Assembly: GCA_014621425.1 (NCBI GenBank) | Contig: JAANBB010000010.1 | Coordinates: forward strand, 248,001-312,000 | Length of the DNA: 64,000 nucleotides | Direction: 5' to 3' | Source: Cylindrodendrum hubeiense | Taxonomy: Eukaryota; Ascomycota; Sordariomycetes; Hypocreales; Nectriaceae | In this document: piece after piece, positions 10,710-20,664 of the stretch | How positions within the stretch are numbered: the first letter of the stretch is position 1 | Layout: every line of letters starts with the position of its first letter | Made by a program: the position numbers and the translations under genes | Notes under the pieces: model-generated | What the model was told of the DNA's origin: nothing | Databases searched by the model: none | The model's input: only the letters and a program-made list of their open reading frames with translations

Positions 10710-12637
10710 ATGGCTCGAGCAGCAATGGGGCCAACCGCCTCATACGCGCTGATCTTGGTGGTGGCCATGCTGAACATCTGTGTATTATCCTACGATGCGG
10801 TCATGATCAACAACCTAAATGTAGTTACGCCATACATTGAACGTTAGTACCATGAGCTCACCAATATTCTTACGCTTACACTGAGGCACAGACTTTAATC
10901 TGACTAGCGACCTCATCGGCCTCAATGCCGCGATTGTTGCGGTCGGATCTATCTTCGGTGCTCCGATAGTCGGCTACGTTGTTGATCGCTGGGGACGAAA
11001 GGTGGGTCTGGCTATGGGCTCCTTTTGCATCATCATCGGTGTCATACTCCAAGCCTCGGCCTCCGAGGGTAAGTGATCTTTCATTCAGCATGAACTTGGT
11101 TAACATGACTCTAGTCGCTCAGTTCATCGTCGGTCGCTTGTTTATCGGAATCGCCACTATCATCAACGGCTCTATTGCCCCAACATGGGTTATGGAGTTG
11201 GCTCCTCAAAAATACAGGGCTCTTTTCACCGACTCCGTTCTGGTATCCGTACCAGTCACTTCGATCTTGGCGACTTGTATTATTCTGGGCATCTTCGATA
11301 AGCAGTCCGACTGGGCATGGAGGGGAATCGTGCTTGTTAGTATTTATCATACTACCGCCGAACCAAGCTAATATGTCGCGTGAAGGGAGAGGCATTGCCA
11401 TCCGTACTTGCCCTCTGCCTCTTGCCATTTTGTGATGAAAGTCCACGATGGCTCTTCTTTATGGGCCGTCAAGAAGAGGTATGGCATATCGCTCATGATT
11501 TGAAGCCCCGAAGCTGAACTTTAACTAGGGAATTGAGATTCTTGCTCGACTACACGCAAAGGGCGATCGTCAGGATGCAATTATCATTTTGGAGACTGAA
11601 GAGATCCTAAAGAACATCGAAAAGGAGAAAGAAGAGGGAGGTTGGAAGGATCTCGTCTCTCCCGGTATGCATCCAAGCTTACTTATTGAAACTTGAATCT
11701 TTCTAACTGATTATTTACAGCCCCCAACCTGAGGCGATTCAGTATTGCCGTATTGACCACCATATTCTACCAGCTTGTAGGTGGAAATATGATTCTGTAA
11801 GTCTTTCAGTTTGTATGTCGTCCTGAATATGTTACTTATACTTGTATAGCTATTTCTCATCGTTTATCATTGCCCACCTCGGGTTAGAGCATGAGAGGAC
11901 CATTATTTCAATTAATATTGGCTTGGTCGTGTGGAATTCAGTATCCAGTATGGCTGGTGTTTTCATTATCGACAGAGTCGGTCGCCGGATAGCATTGAGT
12001 AATTCTTCCCGCCCTATCTTTTAACAACTTAAACTGACCCACTACCCAGTCGCTGGAACCGCAGCTACGGTTGTCCTCTTCGGTATCTTCTCTGGTCTTT
12101 CATATCTCACAGAAGTCCATGAGGGTAATACGGCGTATCCCATTGCAGCAATCGTCGTTGTTGCATTATTCCTGTTCGCCGTATCATCCAGCTGGTATGT
12201 CCCCTCTCAGTCCTCATTTGACATTTGACCTATGCTAAACATTATCTAGGATGATTCTGGCCTACACCTACCCACCTGAAGTGCTTAAATACTCACAACG
12301 TGCCAAGGGAGTGGTTACCGCTCAGGCCATCGGCTTTCTATTTAGCTTTTTGAACCTCTACACCGCTCCCCTTGCTATCGAAAAAATCTCTTGGAAATTC
12401 TACGCCATTAATGGAGGTTGGAACCTGGCTATCTTAGCTATTATCATCTGGCTATTTGTGGAAACCAAAGGGAAGACCCTGGAAGAGGTGGATGAGATCT
12501 TTGAAGGAACAGAGGGTATCCCTACAACTGGTATCAGCATTAGCGATCGTGGCTCAAATGATCTCGAACAGGCAAAGAAAGTTGAGACAGGCAGTATGAC
12601 AAAGAGGAAGGTTTCTCAGACTCTTAGCAGAGATTAA
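10710..12637 (+). CDS. MFS sugar-type transporter
   Basis: Nine exons: 10710-10842, 10892-11068, 11115-11335, 11386-11478, 11529-11664, 11721-11796, 11850-11998, 12050-12194, 12250-12637. They close to 505 residues. Family signatures (sugar/H+ symporter branch) are visible in order: VVDRWGRK after helix 2, FIVGRLFIGI, DESPRWLFF before the central loop, FIIDRVGRR after helix 8 and VETKGKTLEE after helix 12. Twelve membrane segments are expected in the plasma membrane. Substrate is unclear: this branch includes lactose and hexose permeases as well as cluster-linked transporters. The start MARAAMGPTAS is the first in-frame ATG before helix 1. Confidence 0.93.
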
Positions 12638-13867
12638 ATATAGGGTGGGCATGATATTACACTTACAGTGTAATATTTCATAAATCCTAATATTTTTCTT
12701 TTCCACTCCCTAAGCGAGATGAACCAAGAGGCAATTGATTGACTATATTGCTGCCGTTTCGTTACCACCTCGCACTCAGCTTCATGTTTCAGTAGCATTT
12801 CCCAATGCATATTCTCTATGTGGGCCCAAGCAGTGATTGGGGCGCCCTTCTACACAATTAAGTTCCTCGACCGCCACGAGTTTGGGAATTTGATGATGCC
12901 GAGGTTCGATGTTGCGGAACGTGAGCCCATATTCAGATGGCAGGGGTGGCCCGGATTCAAGCGCGACTCCACACTGTCAGGTACACTGAACTTGGCAAGC
13001 ATGTTGGATTCTTCAACCGGCAGATCCAGACTGGTGTCATAGTCTGCGAGATTCAAGAGAGGATAGTTGACGTTGAAATCAAGGAGCCTATACAGGGCAA
13101 CGTTGGTGCAAAAATACAATAATATTGATAATCGAGTATTTCACAAAGCAGGGCTACGGATAATTGACATTCAGGAGCATGTTCTCCAGAAATCTATGAC
13201 AGTGTGTAACCACTCTGCTAATACCCAAGAATGACATACTGAGGATATCAGAAAGACTGGATGATGTGATGCAATTGATGTCGATGGAATCCCTTGTTAT
13301 TCCTATCTACTTGACGCTTCAGAAGACCGTCTTTTGTAGAGATATCTAGAGTTGGAAGGAGATCAGATCCGCTGCAGATCCGACTGTTAAATCCGGTCTG
13401 ACCCGATCAGTGTCGTAGGAACCGGATAGTCTCGATCCGGGTTTCATCAAGGGATACGGCCCCGGTCAATGTTACCGGGAAAAGGCGGTTCCGTTGATCC
13501 GATACAATAGATGTAACAGATCTCGTTCATTCCCTCTGACACAGGAGAGCAGGTTTGATCTTCGGGCGGAGGTGCTGTGGGGCACAGTGTTCAGCATCTG
13601 GACGCTGATGGCGTTGTCGCAGAGGATCACAGCGAGTTACGCAGCGCGGCAGGCACATAGTGAGATGGCAAAAATAAAGTATTAATGTGTGGCCCGATGG
13701 CCAAGTGTGCGTGCGGATTTGATAAGAAGGCCAGAGCGGGAGAGACCGGAGTGAAGTTTTAAATTGTACTGCATATATCACGAGAAGCAATATGAGAATG
13801 ATTGTAAAAGCGGAAAGAACAACAAACAATGGCCGTAATTAAATTGAACGCTTGCCTTTCCACCCCC
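12638..13867. other. Gene-free interval with a GATCCG-rich block
   Basis: This lies between the 3' ends of the MFS and P450 genes. I find no supportable gene. A block at 13366-13503 repeats GATCCG or ATCCGG several times on either strand. It may be a fragment of a repeat or a cluster of binding sites. Confidence 0.45.
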
Positions 13868-15611
13868 TTAGAACTGCTCTGGCGTAATTTTAGTCTCAAT
13901 ATTATCCTGCTCGAGTTCTTTCTCAGCCCTAGCTGCTTCTCGAAGGATAAGGTCTTTAACGTTTCCAGAACGAGGTTGGAATTCCACTTTAAAAGGGTTA
14001 GGGCGTGATGTTGAGGAATCATTGAAATCAAAAACATCAAGCAATCTATCATTCCCCTACAATGGGTGGTTAATTTGAGCCGAGAAAAACTTGAGTTTCA
14101 CGAGCTGAAAGTTCCATTTACTTACCTGATCATCAACCGATCGCATTTTGAATGACCAGAGTGACTCAACAATAGTAAACCAAATGCCTTGTTCAGCTAG
14201 TGGCTGTCCACTGCATTGTCGGCGTCCCCAGCCAAAGGTGTATATGCCTCTCTTTGTAGGGAGTGGGCGACTCTCCTCCAAAAATCTCTCGGGCTTGAAC
14301 TCGTCCGGGTCAGGATAGTCGCGCGGATGGCGATGTATTGCCCACAGGTTACCAATCAATGGTGTGCCTTTGGGAATTAACATGCCTTTGTAAATGTCGT
14401 CTTGAGTGGGCGCGTGAGGGGGCCCGCCGAGGACGATGGCTGACCGCCAGCGGAATACTTCGGTCACAAGAGCGCTACAGTAGGGAAGTTTATCCTCGTC
14501 ACTCCAGGTCGGGAAGCGAATCTCTCCATCTAACACTCGGTCAATCTCTTCTTGGGCCTTCCTTTGGACATGCGGAAAGCGACACATCGCAAAAAGGAAA
14601 ACAATGGTAGATGTGGTCGTTGTATCAACCCCTCCACCAATGAGATTACCAGTCAAACTAGCAATCTCCTTGTATGAAAGACCATGTTCTTCCTGATCTC
14701 GAATTAGACGTTTGGAGAAATTGTCATTTTCAACCTGAGCTCCTTCAACAGTGAGAGCGTAGAAGTATTTCAGGAGTCTCTGTCCTTCGTCCCATAGCAG
14801 AGTAGGCAGTGGGTAGATCCACGTGGGCAATTTGGCCACCCAGGGATAGGCTTCAACAAGATGTTGACCCGGGGAAGAAAAGCTAGCACCGTTCTGCACG
14901 AAGGCGAGCGCCATTTTGGCAAGGGGGTCTTTGGTTGACTAAATACGGCGCCCCCACCCAATGATGGCGACGACGGAGACAGAATAGCGTTCAATTGCAT
15001 CCACGAAATCGGCTTTGTGTAGTATGTCTCGAGCGAGAAGCCTAGACTCATTGGCCTGAAACGTGCGGTATCCCCGCACAGCCTGGGAGCCAACGGCAGA
15101 ATGCTGTTGAACGTACAACGTTAACCCTCCGCTGATATCTTTTCAACCATACAGAACTCACGGAAATCCGGCGATGCGCTCTCCACTTATCTCCGTAAAC
15201 AATGGCGGTTTGGTTGTTCTCTGTCTCGTCCAGCATGTCGCCGACAACTACCATATGTGGACGTGACGAGTAAATATTGGCACGTTTGTCCATCAAATCC
15301 GATGCGCTCCGACAGTCGCTTGCAATGACTGTTGGCAAGTTCCCCGTCCAAATTGTGATCAATGGGCTATCGTACTGCTTTGCCCACCGCTCAAAGGTAA
15401 TCCACGGTTTCGAGGCCGGTATCCGACCAACATTTCCGACAATCGGGTATGGAAAAGGGCCGGGTGGCATTTTTGACCTTAGGTATAGCACCTTGGAATA
15501 AGAAATTACAACCCAAATCAGAGTAATAGCTGCCAGGCTTGACCCAAACAAGGCTGAAATGGCAGATGGCGTTAACCAACTGGGTGGAAGAAATTCTGTT
15601 AGCGCCATCAT
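13868..15611 (-). pseudogene. Cytochrome P450 monooxygenase with one in-frame nonsense codon
   Basis: Exons 15611-15162, 15103-14126 and 14056-13868 keep one frame for 538 codons plus stop, a normal P450 length. Visible features: N-terminal membrane anchor; MPPGPFPYPIVGN proline hinge; HRRIS followed by HSAVGSQAVRGYRTFQ; I-helix GGGVDTTTTS; ExxR in VTEVFRWRS; heme loop FGWGRRQCSGQPLAEQ; and a C-terminus ending TPEQF. A TAG at 14941-14939 interrupts exon 2 in the segment VVAIIGWGRRI-stop-STKDPLAK. No splice pair of workable length removes it, since the only in-frame option is 42 nt. The rest is intact, so the loss is recent, or the stop is a base error or strain difference. If functional, it would oxidise the polyketide at the ER. 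Confidence 0.87.
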
Positions 15612-16797
15612 CACAGTATTGCGTCGCGTTCTTGTTGTTGTGAGACGAATACGGGTAGTCCCATAAATTTAATCCGGGTTCTAATATTTGATGGCCAGCA
15701 GCAGGCAGCTTTCAAATGTAGTAAATTGCATAGACACTTAGTAGTGATCAAGAGGTTGACCAACCATCCTAATGATGAGCATAGGAATGCAAGTCGGCCG
15801 AGCCTCCGAACGATGATGGCACGAAGCACTTTCCACAACTATTGTTCAAATCTTTAGACTCACGACAGCCTATCGGATCCATCGGCCGAGAAATACCGGG
15901 TAGCATGAGATCAGCTGGTCCGTAGGTTTGCAGGTATTTCCCATACGCGTACAGCTAATACTGAAGAGAATGCCGGATTATCTGATCAAATGATGTAGCT
16001 TCCAGTAAATCCGCTCAAATTCTTTTTCCCCCATGACCTGTTATCTCAAGTGATGTTTGTGGGCAGTACGCAGCAGTATAAACCATATCATTTTCAAACT
16101 AACCGCGTTTCGGGTATTAGCCCGAGATAAGCGTAGAAATCTACAACCACATCTAGATTGGTGCCCAATGTGTGCTCCCTCTATCAGCTTATCGCCGTTA
16201 CTTCCATAACAGATTTCATTAAGATGTAAGCCAGTTTGATTGCTCCATTCACTAGGGGTAGCGGTGGTAGCGGTGACATGGGTATGAAATCATCTGACCG
16301 ACAAGTAGTGCCAGCAGACACTACGATAAGCTGAACAGAATACAGATTTATGCTTAATTAGGTATGACATTATTTCCATCGACAGAGAGTGTGATGCGAG
16401 GCCTGGAAAGGAGGACACCCGACCTCATCTTCATTCAAGATGGAGTAGAGGCGGTAGAGATGAAATTATTAATGAGATTCCACAACGACAAATTCCACGC
16501 AATCAAAGGTTTGAAGTTAATAACAGTGTGACGGGGATGCAGGTTACGGGCACTGCAAGGAGCCAATATCGCTACAGACTCAAGAAAACGTCATCAATGC
16601 CTTAGATTTCCGAGTAAGACGACCAATTACATATACCGTCTTCACTGTACCGCAATACGCGGAGAACAACGACTACCTTTCACTCTTGCAGGAGCTGACT
16701 CCAGCACTAGAGATACTGTATCTAGCACGAATGCAATAGTATTTCTACTTCAATGCTAATTTCAGTGCCTACCCTCGCTGTGTAGACTCTCCACTCA
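15612..16797. other. Promoter region of the P450 gene
   Basis: No gene is seen. TCGGCCGA occurs at 15794-15801, followed by GCCTCCGAA, and again at 15882-15889, about 180 and 270 bp upstream of the P450 start. The segment TGATCAAATGATGTAG near 15985 resembles the core of the dispersed repeat described at 1.6, 18.9 and 30.9 kb. Confidence 0.5.
15794..15889. promoter_or_regulatory. Two TCGGCCGA sites upstream of the P450 gene
   Basis: Perfect palindromes sit at 15794-15801 and 15882-15889. The first shares a 19-base context with 10003-10021 with one mismatch. The position, within 300 bp of the start codon, suits an upstream activating site for a cluster regulator. This is inference. Confidence 0.45.
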
Positions 16798-18273
16798 CTA
16801 TACAGCGAGTTTGAGGATGAGTAAGGTCATGTTATACATGGTTCCTCGCGGAGCCCACGTCTTCTCGATTTCAAGCCTTGAATCTACAGAGCTGAAAAGC
16901 CTGTTCCAATCCTCCAAACTGCGCTCTTTGGCCCCCAGGCCTGCTAACATATCTAAATCCATGGCACTATATTTGGCAAATTAGAAAACTTTGCCCATTT
17001 GCTTTCAATTGCGAGGGAAGTGGGGAGTATTCGCGTACCGTTGAACTTTGGCTCGGACTAATGGGATGTTTTCCGTCCAGTTGAGGAGAACATCAACGAT
17101 AATGATGCGGGAATTAGATTTTAGCTTTGGGATCAGATTTTTGAGAATTGCAGAGCAGTTCACATCAGACCAGTCATGGAGGATATACCGTAACAAATAT
17201 ACATCGGCTGCAAGAGGTTGTGGCTCGAAGAAGTTGTGGGCGAGAAAACTCACGCGGTTCTTAACTTCTGCCGGAGTTTCCGATTCTGGTGTCTGCTTGA
17301 ACTTTTTCTCGTTTTCACTGACAACTTCAGGCAGGTCCTCGACCACAAAGTTCAGGTGTGGGTATTCTTTCGCTAATATGATGGAGTTGTGGCCGGTCGA
17401 GCCGCCAATCTAAATCGAATAAATCAGCAACCAAGGTTAAAAGTTGAAGTTGAAATCGAAAAGGCACAAGGTCATCGAGAGTTGGATGAAGGAAATTTAG
17501 GTTCGTACATCGACAACCAAAGCACCAGGAGGTAGATCTCTCCAGATATCAGCTTTCACAATGCCCTCGCCCATGACCAGCTGCTGGAGAGAGGACATGA
17601 CAACGTGGAAGTCCTCTAGCTTGGCTTTATCCTTCGAAAGCCAGTCAAAATAGGCGATGTCCTCTTCACTTCGGAGAGCAATCTGAACGGCGCCTGTTGC
17701 GCCAGTATCGTCGCCCCCAAACCTGGGGTATTTCTTGATTGCTTGTGGCAAGGCGAATGCGGTTTGGAGGTCCAAGTCATTAAAGAACACTTCCCGGCGA
17801 TACGAGACATGGTTACGAAGTTGAAGAGCTGACTGTGCTGTATGTGCGACGCGACCCGGCTCACTCTCGCGAAAGACACGGATCGTTGTAGCGTAGCGGA
17901 TAAGACGTTTAGTCAGATCCAGGTTTAATCCCGTCTTCGTAGAGACTTCTTCGAAGGTTGCGGTGCCTTCTAGCGGAACCGCTGCGTAGACATTGTTGTC
18001 AGCAAGGACTTTGGTGACGATGACATCCCATTTCGTCGCCGTAGCGCGCATAAGCACCAACTCCATCGGGCCAAGAGCGAGCTCATATAAATCATGGCTA
18101 GCCTGCGCCAATGCGATTCTGGCGGGCTCTGTGTCCTGGTTTGTTAAGTCCCATGACTCAGGAGCTTCTGGCGAGAAGGACGGCGGGTTCAGTTTATTGG
18201 ACTCAACATAGTTATCCAGAATGATGGCATTCCGAAGGACTTGGATCGCGAGTGCTGTCAACGGTCCACTCAT
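16798..18273 (-). CDS. SAM-dependent O-methyltransferase (fungal OMT, class I)
   Basis: Exons 18273-17509, 17409-17039 and 16966-16798 close to 434 residues, typical for fungal cluster O-methyltransferases of the AflP/OmtA type. The first exon holds the helical dimerisation and winged-helix part. The SAM site spans the first intron: VVD then IGGSTGHNSIILAKEYP. RYILHDWSDVNC and IIIVDVLL mark the catalytic-core strands, with His and Asp in HDW as expected for the general base region. The last exon supplies MDLDMLAGLGAKERSLEDW and ends LILKLAV. Expected role: O-methylation of a phenolic or enolic hydroxyl on the pathway product. Confidence 0.93.
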
Positions 18274-18413
18274 GACGGATAAAGGGCGAGACTAGGTGTT
18301 TTATTTGGGCACTTCTTAACGGTAACTGAAGCTCTGAATGTGCTAATTATTCACATGCAAAGGGAAAGACGCTGGTAATGCATTTCACCCTTGAGTGGCA
18401 CTTACATATTATA

Positions 18414-18618
18414 TATCCCACCTTCCACTCAATGGCAAGGAATAAATCCCAAGAGTGCTAGCCGTATCTCGGCACTTACTAGTCGGACTATTAGATTACT
18501 AGTCCGATGTGCGATTATATATCACACCTTCTACTCAATGGCAAGGAATAAATCCCAAGAGTGCTAGCCGTATCTCGGCACTTACTAGTCGGACTATTAG
18601 ATTATTAATCCGATGTGC
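18414..18618. repeat. 106-bp tandem duplication with TCGGACTA/TAGTCCGA palindrome
   Basis: Two nearly identical units (about 18414-18512 and 18520-18618, period 106) differ by only a few bases. Each carries an inverted repeat: TCGGACTA at 18483-18490 paired with TAGTCCGA at 18500-18507 in unit 1, and one mismatch in unit 2. The units begin with a TATATATC segment that reads as a TATA-like sequence for the O-methyltransferase strand. The low divergence points to a recent duplication inside the promoter. Confidence 0.85.
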
Positions 18619-18775
18619 GGAAACCTAGCCGGCGCAAACGGGGTTAACGGTAACTCGGCCGAAGTGTCCGATGCGACGATAGGATTTCAGCCTATATTGA
18701 GTATTGCAGCATGATTGATGTGCGCTGGGATTCAAGAGACGTTTGAAACTCCAATAATCCATCGAATCTTTTGGT

Positions 18776-18975
18776 GGAGAAACAGATTGGTAGTGGCTGT
18801 GGTGTTAATGCGTCTGCAACAGAGGAGGGTTGCGACTCGGGTCCATAAAATGAACAGAAATAGACAAGACGTACAGATATCATGCGCAGTATCATTTGAT
18901 CAAATGATTTACGAAAGGATGCCACAAGAAATGGTCAAAATTACGGACAATTGCTTTGGGACAACACAGACGGAC
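18776..18975. repeat. Diverged dispersed repeat, copy B
   Basis: It shares an exact 19-base block with copy A (18782-18800 against 1558-1576). A longer diverged match to copy C runs about 18839-18955 against 30857-30975: AATAGACAAG, CAGTATCATTTGATCA, ATGCCA and an AAATTG end. No open frame or terminal inverted repeat is visible. Confidence 0.55.
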
Positions 18976-19316
18976 AGAGGCTTAGTCTGGGGAATACCCT
19001 ACTGGGTAATTCCCGAAGGGACTTCGGAGCAATTGTGGATCTGATTTATGGGATACACGGGATTGATCTACGTCCTCGTGACCTCTAAGCCCCAGAAAAA
19101 CAGCAGCGTCCAAAACAGCCTTCGCAAAAGAACAAATTGGTCTACAAGTGCTTACTACGACGTCAGCCAGCAAATGTCCGACGGCAATGCCGTTGGCTCA
19201 GCCCCTAAATCCGCCATCATCTCACCACCAAATACATGGGAGGGAGCACCATGTACCATAATTAGACTGGACAATACGAAGAGCTCAGAAATAGAGTCGT
19301 TGACAGCGCAATCGAA

Positions 19317-19326
19317 ATATATAAAA
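19317..19326 (+). promoter_or_regulatory. TATA box of the small secreted-protein gene
   Basis: The sequence atatataaaa lies 111 bp before the ATG at 19437. A transcript starting about 30 bp downstream would have a leader of roughly 80-90 nt, which contains the CT-rich stretch common before fungal starts. Confidence 0.5.
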
Positions 19327-19436
19327 GCATTCATACTTTTGCGAATTAATATTTTGTTGAATTGGAATATCAGACTTCATCAAAACTACAACATTACTCA
19401 AACACACCTCTCCTCTACCTCCCCATCATTAACAAT

Positions 19437-19835
19437 ATGCACTTCACTACTGTCATCGCCACGGCCACAGCTGCCCTCGCGTCCACTGCGATGGCTCTGC
19501 CTTCTCCCAAGCGAGCCGAGGGTTCCGCAGTCGCAAACCTCATCGCCGTCAACGGCTTCGGCGACGACAAGGATGAGGCCCCCATCACAGTTCCCTTCGG
19601 CACGCTCACACACTACGACTACCAAGTCACTGGCCTGCAGCTTAAGAGCGTTACTGTCGACGTTCCATGGGGTGTGGTTCCAGACGTCAGCGACATTACC
19701 TGTCAGATGTACAGGGATCAATATGGAGTCCAGCCAGGCAGTGCCAAGTTCACATCGTCTCAGGATGCTAGCCTCAGCACCAACCCCGTTGAGTTTGGCT
19801 GGGTCTTGTGCTACGTCAACGTGGACTCCGCTTAG
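19437..19835 (+). CDS. Small secreted protein, function unknown
   Basis: Single exon, 132 residues. The ATG at 19437 is preferred over the longer frame because it opens a clear signal peptide (MHFTTVIATATAALASTAMA). This is followed by LPSPKR, a likely Kex2 site. The mature part has only two cysteines (DITCQMY and WVLCYV) and no domain I recognise. Size, signal and processing site resemble effector-like or antimicrobial-like secreted proteins, but nothing specific supports either role. Codon use (frequent C-ending codons) suggests strong expression. It shares a promoter region with the O-methyltransferase. Confidence 0.85.
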   Translation: MHFTTVIATATAALASTAMALPSPKRAEGSAVANLIAVNGFGDDKDEAPITVPFGTLTHYDYQVTGLQLKSVTVDVPWGVVPDVSDITCQMYRDQYGVQPGSAKFTSSQDASLSTNPVEFGWVLCYVNVDSA

Positions 19836-20090
19836 GGAATTTCAGTATTGAGATTGAGGCCTTGGAGGACATTGGGATCTCTGGCCAGAAAGACTGGGAT
19901 TTGATCGGACTGGTCCCACGAGACATTCTTTTATTCAGATATACATGAACACCGTATGTAGCTAGAATGGGCAATTTAGAATGGGCAATTCAGAATGAGG
20001 CTGGTATTATATATTAGTTCAATACAGCAGCAAAGACATTTGAAAGAAGAATGTGAGAACTTAGCGATTATCAGATTCAAACTACAGCAG

Positions 20091-20194
20091 CATTCTAGAT
20101 GGGGTTTCCCACAAATATCACTACTAATAAGCGCGAGGCTTCCATTCTAAATCGGGTTTCATACAAATATTAGCGCTAATAACCGTGAGACTTC
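20091..20194. repeat. Diverged 52-bp tandem repeat
   Basis: Both units start CATTCTA-AT and share GGGTTTC, ACAAATAT, CTAATAA and GAG-CTTC. They begin at 20091 and 20143. About four-fifths of positions look identical by eye. Confidence 0.7.
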
Positions 20195-20335
20195 TTCTGA
20201 TACCCTAAATGGAACAGTATCAATGCCGAGAATTGCCAAATGAGGCCATGAATCCAGTTTCTCGTTATTTGGAGATCCGGGGATGTGGATCGCGCTGCAA
20301 AACAGCCACGCCGTCATTTAACTCAGCTGACACCA

Positions 20336-20562
20336 CAACAGTGTGAAATATTGGCCCACAACGGCTGAATATCGGGTAACCTTCGGCAATGGGTATTTCT
20401 CGGCTTTGAATGACTTGATAAATACCAATCAAGGGCTCCATGGGAGGCAATTCAGGATGATGGCAGTTTGGAATACCGGCCCGCTGTGGCTGAATGCCGG
20501 GTAATTGTCGGCCAATGGGTACCATTGTTAGCATTGGATGACTTGATAAATACCAGTCCAAG
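20336..20562. repeat. Diverged tandem repeat upstream of the acyltransferase
   Basis: Two units of about 100 bp (20336-20433 and 20462-20562, period about 126) share GGCTGAAT-CGGGTAA, TTCGGC/GTCGGCC, CAATGGGTA and GATGACTTGATAAATACCA. Each keeps CGGGTAA and a CGG half-site, so the duplicated part may hold binding sites. It ends about 100 bp before the start codon of the downstream gene. Confidence 0.7.
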
Positions 20563-20664
20563 CCGCTATAGAAGGTAGGAGGGCAGCTCTTGATCACTCT
20601 TGGTCAATCTTTATGACTCTTTATCACTAGTTATTAGTTATCACTCTTGATCATTGCTTAAATA

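Larger units (their letters stand above)
18274..19436. other. Divergent promoter region between O-methyltransferase and small secreted protein
   Basis: This 1.16-kb spacer drives two divergent genes. It holds a 106-bp tandem duplication, a TCGGCCGA site at 18655-18662 followed by a TCCGA, and copy B of the dispersed repeat. A plus-strand open frame (19048-19851) overlaps the secreted gene out of frame and is not called. Confidence 0.6.
19836..20664. other. Intergenic interval with two sets of diverged tandem repeats
   Basis: No gene is seen. A short tandem (agaatgggcaatt) lies near 19971-19998. A 52-bp tandem at 20091-20194 and a larger tandem at 20336-20562 are listed separately. The last part is the promoter of the acyltransferase gene. 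Confidence 0.55.

Noticed and set aside
14900..14982. An intron that would remove the P450 stop codon
   Set aside because: The only in-frame GT..TTTAG option is 42 nt long, too short for this group, and would delete a conserved helix (SVVAIIGWGRRI).
19048..19851. 267-residue open frame on the plus strand
   Set aside because: It overlaps the secreted-protein gene in another frame, shows low-complexity Ser/Thr/Pro text in the overlap and has no signal or domain. It is a shadow.
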